A stretch of 9,430 nucleotides of DNA, from the NCBI GenBank assembly GCA_905236545.1, contig CAJOQO010000008.1, positions 1 through 9,430 on the forward strand, in the 5' to 3' direction. The translations under genes and the position numbers were made by a program. Each line of letters begins with the position of its first letter. Within the stretch, counting starts at the first letter, position 1. This document shows, one piece after another, positions 1 to 6,830 of the stretch. Under the pieces are notes generated by a model. That model was not told where the DNA came from. It made no database searches and saw nothing but the letters and a program-made list of their open reading frames with translations. The stretch is from an uncultured Lachnospiraceae bacterium. GTDB lineage: Bacteria > Bacillota > Clostridia > Lachnospirales > Lachnospiraceae.

Positions 1-1
1 A

Positions 2-100
2 TCGGGAGCGTCTTTTGGCCCCGGGCAGGAGAGAGAACTGGAACAGGTACAGGAGTATGCGCTTGGGCCGAGGACATCGGCTGTGCTCGTGGCAAGATGA
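2..100 (+). CDS. Possible 3' end of an unidentified gene (partial)
   Basis: The frame beginning at base 2 is open to a TGA at 98-100 and gives about 32 residues ending in TSAVLVAR. The composition is protein-like (GPGQERELEQVQEYALGPR) and 19 of 32 third positions are G or C. A competing frame, open from base 3 to a TAA at 147-149, is richer in Arg and Trp and looks less like a protein. I do not recognise the family and cannot see the start, so this is only a candidate tail of a gene entering from the left. Confidence 0.2.
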   Translation, partial: SGASFGPGQERELEQVQEYALGPRTSAVLVAR

Positions 101-142
101 TCCGGCGGGATCGCCTGAGGCGCTGGCAGTTAATATAGTATT

Positions 143-164
143 CCTGTAACAGGCTGACGGTCAG
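143..164. repeat. Two abutting perfect 11-bp palindromes
   Basis: CCTGT-A-ACAGG (143-153) is followed without a gap by CTGAC-G-GTCAG (154-164). Each is a perfect 5-1-5 dyad. The side-by-side arrangement would suit a pair of dimeric-repressor half-operators or a small double hairpin, but no regulator is known to bind here. The palindromes are seen directly; the function is unknown. Confidence 0.45.
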
Positions 165-276
165 AGGGATTGAGAAGCGGCAGAAGGGAAGACCGGTGCT
201 GCAACGGATCTGATGTCAGAACCTGCGGGAGGCAGAACAAGGAGCTGTAGAAGAATTACCTGGTTAATTCGATACA

Positions 277-289
277 GATCCCGGGGATC
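277..289. repeat. Perfect 13-bp palindrome just before a candidate start codon
   Basis: GATCCC-G-GGGATC is a perfect 6-1-6 dyad. It overlaps nothing coding and ends eight bases before the ATG at 297, next to the AGGAG at 290-294. An operator or a translation-blocking hairpin is conceivable. The evidence is the sequence symmetry only. Confidence 0.35.
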
Positions 290-296
290 AGGAGCG

Positions 297-359
297 ATGA
301 AGAATTATCAGCTTTCAGAAGAGCAGCGGCTTTTTATCGAACGGATGCGCCAGCCTGTG
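297..359 (+). pseudogene. Candidate truncated gene start (orphan N-terminal fragment)
   Basis: An ATG at 297, preceded by AGGAG at 290-294 (spacing of only 2 nt, which is short), opens a frame reading MKNYQLSEEQRLFIERMRQP. This resembles, from memory, the N-terminus of many Clostridial GGDEF/EAL signalling proteins (LSEEQ..F.E....P followed by a YQF motif). After about residue 20 the frame runs antisense to the conserved end of the export ATPase gene, so the rest of any such gene is missing. I read it as a possible decayed or truncated gene start whose breakpoint lies at about 350-360. It could equally be a chance open stretch, and the end given is arbitrary. Confidence 0.25.
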
Positions 360-368
360 TCAGGCTGG
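350..368 (-). terminator. Perfect 8-bp hairpin spanning the stop codon of the export operon
   Basis: CCAGCCTG (350-357), loop TGT, CAGGCTGG (361-368) form a perfect GC-rich stem-loop. On the minus strand the TGA stop of the last export gene (360-362) sits in its loop and top pair. No run of U follows in either direction, so it is not a classical intrinsic terminator. It may protect the 3' end of the mRNA or help termination by another mechanism. The structure is certain and the role is inferred. Confidence 0.35.
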
Positions 369-2564
369 TTCCGCAGGGGACGTTATCTGCTGTCTTTTTA
401 CCAGTTCGGCAAAGAACCCGTTTTTCCGGATCAGTTCTTCGTAAGTTCCGGATTCGACGATCCTGCCCTGATCCAGCGCGATGATTCTGTCGCACGACTG
501 GATCGTGGAAAGCCGATGGGCGATCACGATCCGGGTGCACTGCATGGTATCCATGGAATCGGTCACGATCCTCTGGGTCAGATTGTCCAGGGCACTGGTT
601 GCCTCGTCCAGGATCAGGACTCCCGGCTTTGGGGCGATTGCCCGCGCGATCATGATCCTTTGCTTCTGCCCGCCCGAGATCCCTTCTCCGCCTTCTCCCA
701 GATAAGTATGCATGCCGAGCGGCATCTTTCGGATATCCCCGGCGATCCCGGCCATCTCCGCTGCCTCCCACGCTTTGTCTTCTCCAAGCCAGGGGGCGGT
801 AATCGTGATATTGGACAGAATATCCCCCGAGAACAGCCTGCCATCCTGCAGAACGGTTCCGATGTTCCTTCGCAGAGAATACAGATCCAGAATCCTCATG
901 TCGTTTCCATCGTAGGAGATGGTTCCCCGGTCCGGCAGTTCAAAGCCAAGCAGAAGCTTTACCAGTGTTGATTTTCCACATCCGCTTTTCCCTACGACAG
1001 CCACGTATTCCCCCGGGGAGATATGAAGGCTCAGATCATTCAGAATCGCAGGCTCATCTTTTTCGTATCGGAATGTCACATGCTTCAGTTCGATGCTTCC
1101 TTCCAGCCCGAAGACTGTCTTTCCGGCACGGGAGGACTCCGGAACAGCCTCCAGAACCGGTTTTCCCGTGTCCAGGACCGGCTTCAGCCTGGAGATGCTT
1201 CTGCTGTGATTCGCTACCGTATCGATACAGGAAAGCGCGATTCCAAACGCAGAAGAAAACGCGGCAAGCTGAGCGACGGACAGAGCGTATTTCCAGGAGA
1301 CTGCGAAAGCCCACAAAAGTCCTGCCAGACGTACTGTCGTGATCAGGGCGCTTCTGACGCAGAGAGGGAACCGGACGGCAAATGTCGCGCCGGTTTTTCC
1401 GGAATAGGTTCTCAGCCATTTTGCGTAGGCTCGCTGCTCGCTTCCGCTTACCCGCAGCCGCTCTATTCCGGAGATCAGTCCGTAGACAAGGCCGCTGTTT
1501 TCTTCCGCGCAGGTCATTTCCGTCCAGAATAACCGGGTTTCCTGCAGCATACTGACAAGAACCACGGCAAGGGCGATGAGAAGGCAGATCACAGCCGGGA
1601 CGGCAAGCTCCTTTGCCAGGAAGAAGATCGGAATGACGCTGACAAATGAGATCAGGATGTTTGTCAGCATCATCAGGATGTCGCCAATGATCTTCGGCAG
1701 CTTATTCAGGGAGGAAACCTTCTGAGCGACAGCTCCGGAGGTACGGTTCTTAAAAAACGATGCCGGGAGATTGATTATGCGGCCGTACACACTGTTTTCC
1801 AGTACCAGATCCAGACGGTTCTGTATCCTGAGATTGAGGGAAAAGCGGGAAGCGTTCATCAGGTAACTGCATACCGCGGTTGTGACAAGCAGGATAAACA
1901 GGGAGATCAGCATCCCGGTTTTCCGGGAGGGGATGATCTGGGAAAAAGCGATCTGTGTGACATAGGTTGGGAGCATGCCGATCACGGCCAGGAGGATCGA
2001 GCTGAGCACATACATGACAAGATCGCTGGTCCGGATACTCTTAATCATATACAGTAGGAACGCTTTCCCTGTAAGAGGCTTCGCCGGAAGAGGGCGGTAG
2101 AAGCAGAAGGCCTGCTTCCTGAACAGTCCCTGATCCTTCCGGGTGATCCGGATCTTTCTGTTTGTCTGGCTGTCTCTGTAGTAGTATCCCCGGAACGTGT
2201 CCGGGAAAAGAGCAAGAATCCGGTCTGTACCGTCTCCCTGGCGCCTGACAAGCATGGGCCCGTCTCCGTCTTTCCACCATGGGCCGTCCAGCAGGATATT
2301 CCTTTTCATGATCCCGGTGGGGTGCAGGATCAGGTCGATCAGTTCAGGCAGAGCTTCCCCCGACGGCTGACAGGGGGGGACCTCCAGATGATAATATTCA
2401 GCGATCAGCTCGATCTGCCGCAGATTATCCAGATCCGTCTGAACCGGTTCGTCAAAGGAAATTTTCCTGCTGCTGACAGTATTGGCCAGCCTTTGTTCAT
2501 TCTTTCTGACAGACAGCTGATCCTGCTCCATCCGTTCCTTCAGCTGTTCTCCGTAATAGCTCAT
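360..2564 (-). CDS. NHLM/NHLP-type export ABC transporter, permease/ATPase subunit (second ABC protein)
   Basis: This 734-residue membrane ATPase is the second half of a peptide exporter of the NHLM (nitrile hydratase leader microcin) class. The first ~90 residues are a short variable region. Then comes the linker typical of this subunit (GPWW near 94, GPMLVRR near 102, FYRPLP near 155). Membrane segments lie at about 183-235 and 293-340, with further hydrophobic stretches at 405-445. The nucleotide-binding domain is complete: Walker A GKSGCGKST at 525-533, signature ISGGQKQR near 629, Walker B LILDEATSALD near 650 and switch His683. It has no C39 peptidase domain, as expected for this subunit. 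The ATG at 2562-2564 follows GAGGAG (complement of 2573-2578) with 8-nt spacing, 15 nt after the preceding gene's stop. It probably forms a heterodimer with the product of 2580-4739. It is the last gene of the operon. Substrate unknown. Confidence 0.9.
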   Translation of the reverse strand: MSYYGEQLKERMEQDQLSVRKNEQRLANTVSSRKISFDEPVQTDLDNLRQIELIAEYYHLEVPPCQPSGEALPELIDLILHPTGIMKRNILLDGPWWKDGDGPMLVRRQGDGTDRILALFPDTFRGYYYRDSQTNRKIRITRKDQGLFRKQAFCFYRPLPAKPLTGKAFLLYMIKSIRTSDLVMYVLSSILLAVIGMLPTYVTQIAFSQIIPSRKTGMLISLFILLVTTAVCSYLMNASRFSLNLRIQNRLDLVLENSVYGRIINLPASFFKNRTSGAVAQKVSSLNKLPKIIGDILMMLTNILISFVSVIPIFFLAKELAVPAVICLLIALAVVLVSMLQETRLFWTEMTCAEENSGLVYGLISGIERLRVSGSEQRAYAKWLRTYSGKTGATFAVRFPLCVRSALITTVRLAGLLWAFAVSWKYALSVAQLAAFSSAFGIALSCIDTVANHSRSISRLKPVLDTGKPVLEAVPESSRAGKTVFGLEGSIELKHVTFRYEKDEPAILNDLSLHISPGEYVAVVGKSGCGKSTLVKLLLGFELPDRGTISYDGNDMRILDLYSLRRNIGTVLQDGRLFSGDILSNITITAPWLGEDKAWEAAEMAGIAGDIRKMPLGMHTYLGEGGEGISGGQKQRIMIARAIAPKPGVLILDEATSALDNLTQRIVTDSMDTMQCTRIVIAHRLSTIQSCDRIIALDQGRIVESGTYEELIRKNGFFAELVKRQQITSPAEPA

Positions 2565-2579
2565 CTCACCGGCTCCTCT

Positions 2580-4739
2580 CTATGCTGTCTGGATCAGCTT
2601 TTTATAAAAGCCGTCGAGCGCCATCAGTTCATCATGCGTTCCGCGCTCGACAACCTTCCCCTGGTCCAGCACGAGGATCTCATCGCAGTCCCGGACGGCA
2701 GAGAGCCGGTGCGCGACAATGATACAGGTAATTCCGCGGGATTTGACGTATTCGGATATCTCATACTCTGTACGGGCATCCAGGGCGGACGTGGCCTCAT
2801 CCATGATCAGAATGGAAGGATCGCAGGCCAGACTCCGGGCGATTTCCACCCGCTGTCTTTCCCCGCCGGAAAGGTTCTTTCCGTTTTCTTCCAGCATCAT
2901 CCGGTATCCGTCTTTTGAGGACAGGATGAAATCGTGAATATCCGCGTCCCGTGCGGCCAGCTTCATCTCATAGTCCGGGATCGAGCTGTCCCACATCCTG
3001 ATATTGTTTTCCATTGTGTCATGGAACAGGGCGATCTCCTGGTTCACCATGGTCAGTGAACTCTTAAATACTGCCCGGGGAATCTCGCGGATCGGCTTCC
3101 CGTCGAACAGGATCTCACCGCTCCATGGATCAGCCAGGCCGGCGATCAGCCTGGCGATGGTAGATTTGCCGGATCCGGATTCTCCCACCAGAGCCACTCT
3201 TTTTCCGGGCGTCAGCTTCAGACTGAAGTTTTCAATCAGGGGATCCGCGTACAGGGAATAACCGAATGTAATATGGTTCAGCTCCACCTGCCCCGTGAGT
3301 TTCCCGGCCGTTTCAAAATCGATTCCCGCATAGTCATCCGCGGTGTCCGTTCCTTTCGGGTAATCCATGACATCCCTGATCCGCTCCAGGGAAGCTCCCA
3401 TCTCCTGAAGATTCTCTCCCGCCTCAAGCAGGTCATTGACCGGCGCGGACAGAGACTGGAGAAACTGCAGAAACGCGAGAAGAATACCGGCGGAGAATCT
3501 TCCTTCTATGATCAGCCAGCAGCCTGTGACCAGCACAACATAGTCGGAGATTTTCTGGATGAGAGAGGGGAGTGTCAGCAGATATTTCGCGATCTCGTTA
3601 AACTGCACCTTCGCTTTGATCACAGACGAGTGGAAACCGCTCCAGCGCTCAAAATAGCCTGATTCGGAACCGGTTGCCTTGATGGTTTCTATCATGTCGA
3701 TTCCGGAAACTGTTGCGGAATCCAGATTCGCCTGGCTGCGATACTGGGTTGAGGAAATCTCTCTCCGGATGGTTCCGACCCGTCTGGCAACCAGCAGGTT
3801 CAGGAGGATGGATGCCACACCGATCGCTGTCAGGGGCAGGCTGTACTGAATCATGACCACAAGGTAAAAGACAAGCATCAGAATGTTCATGAGCAGCGGT
3901 GCCAGCTGTCCGATCATGGTTTCTGCGATGAGGTCGTTTGCGTTCTGGCGGTTTGCCAGATCTCCGGTTTTGCGTCTGGAGAAAAAAGCAAGAGGAAGCT
4001 GAAGCAGGTGGCGCATATAAGCGGCGTTGGACTGTACAGCCAGTTTTCCGGTTGACCGGATGATCAGCGTCTGGTGAATCATCATGGAGATCAGCTGGAA
4101 AAAGATAACCGCGGCAAAGCAGTACAGGATCTCCGGGTACCAGGAGATCCGCTGGCCGCTCAGAATATCGTCCGTAAAGATTCTGGAAAAGACCGGGGAG
4201 ACGATTCCGCCGGCCGCAGCGAGAAATCCTGTCAGGAGAACCAGAATCATCGTTTTCCCGTCCGATTTTATGACAGCCTTCAGGAATGAGGCGATATCTT
4301 TTCTCGTCCCGTCTGCAATGAATTCCTTCCCGGGAGTGCATTCGATACAGGTTCCCGCATATTTCCTGCAGAATGGATCCGCCGCGAGCCGCATCCGTCC
4401 TTTTGCAGGATGTATCACGCTTGCTTTCCCGTTCCGGAACCCCTCCAGGATCACAAACTGATTCTTCTCCCACGCAAGGATGAGAGGAAATGCGCATTTC
4501 CCCGTTTCAAGTTCGCCGGCGGTGCAGTTCCTTTCCACGCAGTCCATTCCATAGCTGCCGCCTGCACGGATGATGTCCCGGGGCTGGATGCCGTTCCGGG
4601 AGATTCCGCACGCGTTTCGGACAAGATCCTGGCTTACCTGTTTCCGGTAATATTCCAGAATCATCGTCAGGCAGGCAGCTCCCCCTTCCATTTCCTCCAT
4701 CTGCAGGATGAGAGGCACATGAACCATTTTTTTCCGCAT
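2580..4739 (-). CDS. NHLM/NHLP-type export ABC transporter with degenerate C39 peptidase domain
   Basis: The layout of this 719-residue protein is that of the NHLM peptidase/permease/ATPase subunit: C39-like domain about 1-135, six-helix permease about 160-440, ATPase about 480-719. The ATPase is intact, with Walker A GESGSGKST at 519-527, LSGGERQR at 623-630, Walker B ILIMDEATSALD near 643 and AHRLS with His678. The peptidase is not. The family motif QMExxECGAA reads QMEEMEGGAA, so the catalytic Cys is Gly19. The NHFVVLEG motif reads NQFVILEG, so the His is Gln94. NDPAxG reads IHPAKG, so the Asp is His110. Gln13 of the oxyanion hole remains. A nearby Cys23 is out of position. There is no frameshift. 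The domain therefore probably binds leaders without cutting them, as the C39-like domain of HlyB does. The start follows GGAGGG (complement of 4746-4751) by 6 nt, 16 nt after the adaptor gene's stop. Confidence 0.9.
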   Translation of the reverse strand: MRKKMVHVPLILQMEEMEGGAACLTMILEYYRKQVSQDLVRNACGISRNGIQPRDIIRAGGSYGMDCVERNCTAGELETGKCAFPLILAWEKNQFVILEGFRNGKASVIHPAKGRMRLAADPFCRKYAGTCIECTPGKEFIADGTRKDIASFLKAVIKSDGKTMILVLLTGFLAAAGGIVSPVFSRIFTDDILSGQRISWYPEILYCFAAVIFFQLISMMIHQTLIIRSTGKLAVQSNAAYMRHLLQLPLAFFSRRKTGDLANRQNANDLIAETMIGQLAPLLMNILMLVFYLVVMIQYSLPLTAIGVASILLNLLVARRVGTIRREISSTQYRSQANLDSATVSGIDMIETIKATGSESGYFERWSGFHSSVIKAKVQFNEIAKYLLTLPSLIQKISDYVVLVTGCWLIIEGRFSAGILLAFLQFLQSLSAPVNDLLEAGENLQEMGASLERIRDVMDYPKGTDTADDYAGIDFETAGKLTGQVELNHITFGYSLYADPLIENFSLKLTPGKRVALVGESGSGKSTIARLIAGLADPWSGEILFDGKPIREIPRAVFKSSLTMVNQEIALFHDTMENNIRMWDSSIPDYEMKLAARDADIHDFILSSKDGYRMMLEENGKNLSGGERQRVEIARSLACDPSILIMDEATSALDARTEYEISEYVKSRGITCIIVAHRLSAVRDCDEILVLDQGKVVERGTHDELMALDGFYKKLIQTA

Positions 4740-4755
4740 CAGATTCCCTCCATCC

Positions 4756-5370
4756 TTATCTCATCAGTAACCGGATCGGCGCAACTTCTTCTGTCACAAT
4801 CGTCACCTCGGCCAGCGTAAAGGCATATTGAGAAAGATCTTCCTCCGGGCGGATCACCAGAAACCAGTTATAGTCCTGGCTGACGCATCTGCTGAGCACC
4901 CATTCATTCTCAAACAGGATATTTTTCGCCTGCTCCATGGAGACCGGTGCCTGGAATCTTGTTTCGATCGTTCCCGTAAACGTATTCTGATCCGGCATCC
5001 GGAGCGCCGCTTCATCCCCGAATGCTTTTATCGCCTGTCCGTTATACCGGGATGCGTCCACAAAACACAGAACCAGAATCTCTCCCCTGCCGTCCGGTAA
5101 AACCTCCGCCTTCTCCGGATAGAGCTTCCTGTACAGTGTTGTATCGACAACCAGTCCGGTCACAGTCTCCGTCACAGGAAGCGTTCCGATGAATCCCCAC
5201 AGGATGGTCGAAACAAGCAGAATCAGCAGGGACAGGATCACAATGATCGTTCCGGGACTGGCGACACGGATATATTCGTTCAGATCCTCCTGCGCAGCGT
5301 CCGGCATTCCCTGTCCGCGGAGATGATCCTCTTCCCCGTCCCATTGTTTTTTTCCGTGCTTCTTACCCAT
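4756..5370 (-). CDS. NHLM-type secretion adaptor, short HlyD-like membrane protein
   Basis: This first gene of the export operon encodes 204 residues. Residues 1-38 are charged and cytosolic, and contain LNEYIRVASPG near 30-40, a phrase typical just before the membrane segment of NHLM adaptors. One membrane helix spans about 41-62 and is followed by IGTLPVTETVTGLV. The extracellular part (about 65-204) looks beta-rich. HlyD relatives usually have a long coiled coil flanked by lipoyl halves. None is visible here, and the protein is well below the 400 or so residues of longer homologues. A shorter adaptor may suit a cell with no outer membrane to bridge. The ATG at 5368-5370 follows AGGAGG (complement of 5377-5382) by 6 nt, which fixes the start. 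Its role is presumably to assist the two ABC proteins encoded downstream. Assignment rests on the N-terminal motif and the operon context. Confidence 0.75.
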   Translation of the reverse strand: MGKKHGKKQWDGEEDHLRGQGMPDAAQEDLNEYIRVASPGTIIVILSLLILLVSTILWGFIGTLPVTETVTGLVVDTTLYRKLYPEKAEVLPDGRGEILVLCFVDASRYNGQAIKAFGDEAALRMPDQNTFTGTIETRFQAPVSMEQAKNILFENEWVLSRCVSQDYNWFLVIRPEEDLSQYAFTLAEVTIVTEEVAPIRLLMR

Positions 5371-5397
5371 CTGATTCCTCCTGGTCGTGAACGATAG

Positions 5398-5476
5398 TGG
5401 TTACAGGTCATGCCCTGGCCTGAATCAGCACCCCTGTGTCTGTCAGAAAAAGTGGCCGGGGTGTGACCGGTAACCA
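5398..5476 (-). promoter_or_regulatory. Large hairpin in the leader of the export operon
   Basis: Bases 5398-5420 and 5454-5476 are inverted copies. The outer 13 (TGGTTACaGGTCA against TGACCgGTAACCA) match at 12 positions, and the inner 10 pair as well if three U-G wobbles are allowed. The loop is 33 bases. In plus-strand RNA 22 of 23 positions pair. In minus-strand RNA the three wobbles become A-C mismatches, leaving 19 of 23. The element lies between the predicted export promoter and the adaptor's ribosome binding site, so it would sit in that 5' leader. A regulatory hairpin, an operator or a small mobile-element relic are all possible. There is no adjoining U run. Confidence 0.5.
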
Positions 5477-5527
5477 GTAGTGCAGCAAATTTTATCATTC
5501 CGTTACAATCCACATCGCTTTTGTAAG

Positions 5528-5556
5528 AATATATGCTATGATAATAGCGGTATCAA
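5528..5556 (-). promoter_or_regulatory. Predicted sigma-A-type promoter of the export operon
   Basis: Read on the minus strand, TTGATA (complement of 5551-5556) is followed after exactly 17 bp by TATATT (complement of 5528-5533). Each box matches the consensus at 5 of 6 positions. Transcription would start near 5521, about 150 nt before the adaptor's ATG at 5370. That leaves room for the hairpin at 5398-5476 in the leader. Confidence 0.6.
5534..5545 (+). promoter_or_regulatory. Predicted extended -10 promoter of moeA
   Basis: TG-C-TATGAT (5534-5542) fits an extended -10 element with 5 of 6 matches in the hexamer. An overlapping GATAAT at 5540-5545 is an alternative. No good -35 lies upstream at the right distance, which an extended -10 can tolerate. 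It falls between the -10 and -35 boxes of the divergent export promoter, so the two could not be occupied at once. Confidence 0.4.
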
Positions 5557-5589
5557 CAGTGCAACGCTCTTTTTCCTGATGTGAGACAG

Positions 5590-6810
5590 ATGAACATGAT
5601 CAACAATATCGCTATTGCGGATGCGGTTTCTGCCCTGCTCTCGTGTACGACGCCGGTCGGAGTGGAAGAGGCAGCGCTTTTCGAAGCTGGCGGCCGTGTC
5701 CTGGCTGAGGATCTGACGGCAAAAGCGGATCTTCCGCCGTTTCACCGCAGCGCTTATGATGGATTCGCGCTTCGAAGCGCCGGGACGGCCGGTGCGTCTG
5801 ACGCATCTCCGGCAGTATTCCGGATCGCAGGTACGGTTGCGGCCGGAGATTTCAGCACGGCTTTGCCGGAAGAGGGCTGCTGCGTCCGGATCATGACCGG
5901 GGCGCCGCTGCCGGAGGGCGCTGACTGTGTCATCAATTTTGAGCGCGTGACCTGGACGGAATCCACGCTCTTTGTGACTGCGCCTCTTTGCGCGGGACAA
6001 AATGTCGACCGCCGCGGAGATGAGATATGTGCCGGCGCACCGCTCCTTGAGAAAGGATCCTTCCTGACCCCGCCTCATCTCGGACTTCTGGCATCGCAGG
6101 GAGCGGACAGGGCTGCCGTATACCGGAAGCCGCGCGCTGCCGTCCTTTCCACCGGATCTGAGCTCGTGCAGCCGGGTCTCCCGCTTTCCCCCGGGAAAAT
6201 ATACGATTCCAACCTTTTCGTGTTCCGGGCGCTGCTCGAACAGGAGGGCTGCATCGCGGCACACTGCGGACAGGTGGCGGATGATGCGGATTCGATCTGT
6301 TCTGCTCTGCGGGAGCTTGCCTGCGGCAATGATCTGATCATCACCACGGGAGGCGCCTCTGTCGGGGACAAGGACTATATCCTCACCGCGCTGGAACAGG
6401 CCGGCGCACAGATCCTGTTTTACCATGTCCGGATGAAACCGGGGTCGTGCTGTCTCGGAGCAAAACTGGGAGAGTGCCTTGTGATCAGTCTCTCGGGTAA
6501 TCCCGGCGCTGCCATGACGGCCTGGTATCTCATTGCGCTTCCCGTGGTCCGGAAGCTGTCGGGAAGGAATGATTACGTCCTGCGTGAGAGGAAGCTGCCT
6601 CTTGCCCGCAGCTTCCACAAAACCTGCCCCCATCCCCGGATTCTGAAGGGACATATTGAGACGCAGGGCAGTGAAGCGCGTTTTGTGGCACATGAGGGAC
6701 AGAAAAACAATATGCTGTCCTCTTTCCTGAATATGAATGCGCTGGCTGAGCTTCCGCCGACAGACACTCCGCTGCCGGCAGGAACACTGGTGCGTGTTTT
6801 ACTGCCATAG
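5590..6810 (+). CDS. moeA: Molybdopterin molybdotransferase MoeA
   Basis: MoeA inserts molybdate into adenylylated molybdopterin, the last common step of molybdenum cofactor synthesis, in the cytosol. From the ATG at 5590 the product is 406 residues, close to the usual 400-420. Visible family motifs, in order, are PPFHRSAYDGFA (Asp57; many relatives have SAMDGYA), IMTGAPLPEGAD (about 101-112), GQNVDRRGDEI (about 136-146), STGSEL near 187, DSN at 206-208, TTGGASVGDKDY (252-263), KPG at 283-285 and SGNPGA (302-307). The C-terminal beta domain is complete. A GTG at 5581 would add three residues but has only pyrimidine-rich sequence before it. The ATG at 5590 has a weak GTGAG upstream, and an ATG at 5596 is also possible. 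It diverges from the export operon and converges on the moaA pair, with which it shares a pathway. Confidence 0.93.
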   Translation: MNMINNIAIADAVSALLSCTTPVGVEEAALFEAGGRVLAEDLTAKADLPPFHRSAYDGFALRSAGTAGASDASPAVFRIAGTVAAGDFSTALPEEGCCVRIMTGAPLPEGADCVINFERVTWTESTLFVTAPLCAGQNVDRRGDEICAGAPLLEKGSFLTPPHLGLLASQGADRAAVYRKPRAAVLSTGSELVQPGLPLSPGKIYDSNLFVFRALLEQEGCIAAHCGQVADDADSICSALRELACGNDLIITTGGASVGDKDYILTALEQAGAQILFYHVRMKPGSCCLGAKLGECLVISLSGNPGAAMTAWYLIALPVVRKLSGRNDYVLRERKLPLARSFHKTCPHPRILKGHIETQGSEARFVAHEGQKNNMLSSFLNMNALAELPPTDTPLPAGTLVRVLLP

Positions 6811-6830
6811 CTGCGCAGAATTCATGGACA

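Larger units (their letters stand above)
101..296. other. Intergenic stretch without a convincing gene
   Basis: No frame on either strand here has a ribosome binding site, start codon and protein-like composition together. What it does hold is a series of short dyads: GGCG-4-CGCC at 104-115, CGCC-3-GGCG at 112-122, two abutting 5-1-5 palindromes at 143-164, an imperfect AT-rich dyad at 253-270 and a 6-1-6 palindrome at 277-289. A TATAGT sequence at 134-139 resembles a -10 box but lacks a matching -35. With the bases up to 359, this is the only gene-poor stretch longer than 300 bases. Confidence 0.5.

Noticed and set aside
213..971. Long plus-strand open frame of 252 codons from the left intergenic region
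   Set aside because: From about 360 on it is antisense to the conserved ATPase domain of the export gene. Its YQF...SSGF resemblance to GGDEF-protein N-termini falls inside that antisense part and is coincidental. Only the first 20 or so residues from 297 merit attention.
5280..5513. 77-codon minus-strand frame upstream of the adaptor, considered as a precursor peptide
   Set aside because: It overlaps the adaptor's start out of frame, spans the leader hairpin and has no ribosome binding site or leader-like sequence.
5536..6693. 385-codon minus-strand open frame opposite moeA
   Set aside because: It is Arg- and Gly-rich and lies wholly antisense to a clear moeA. It has no ribosome binding site and no recognisable domain.
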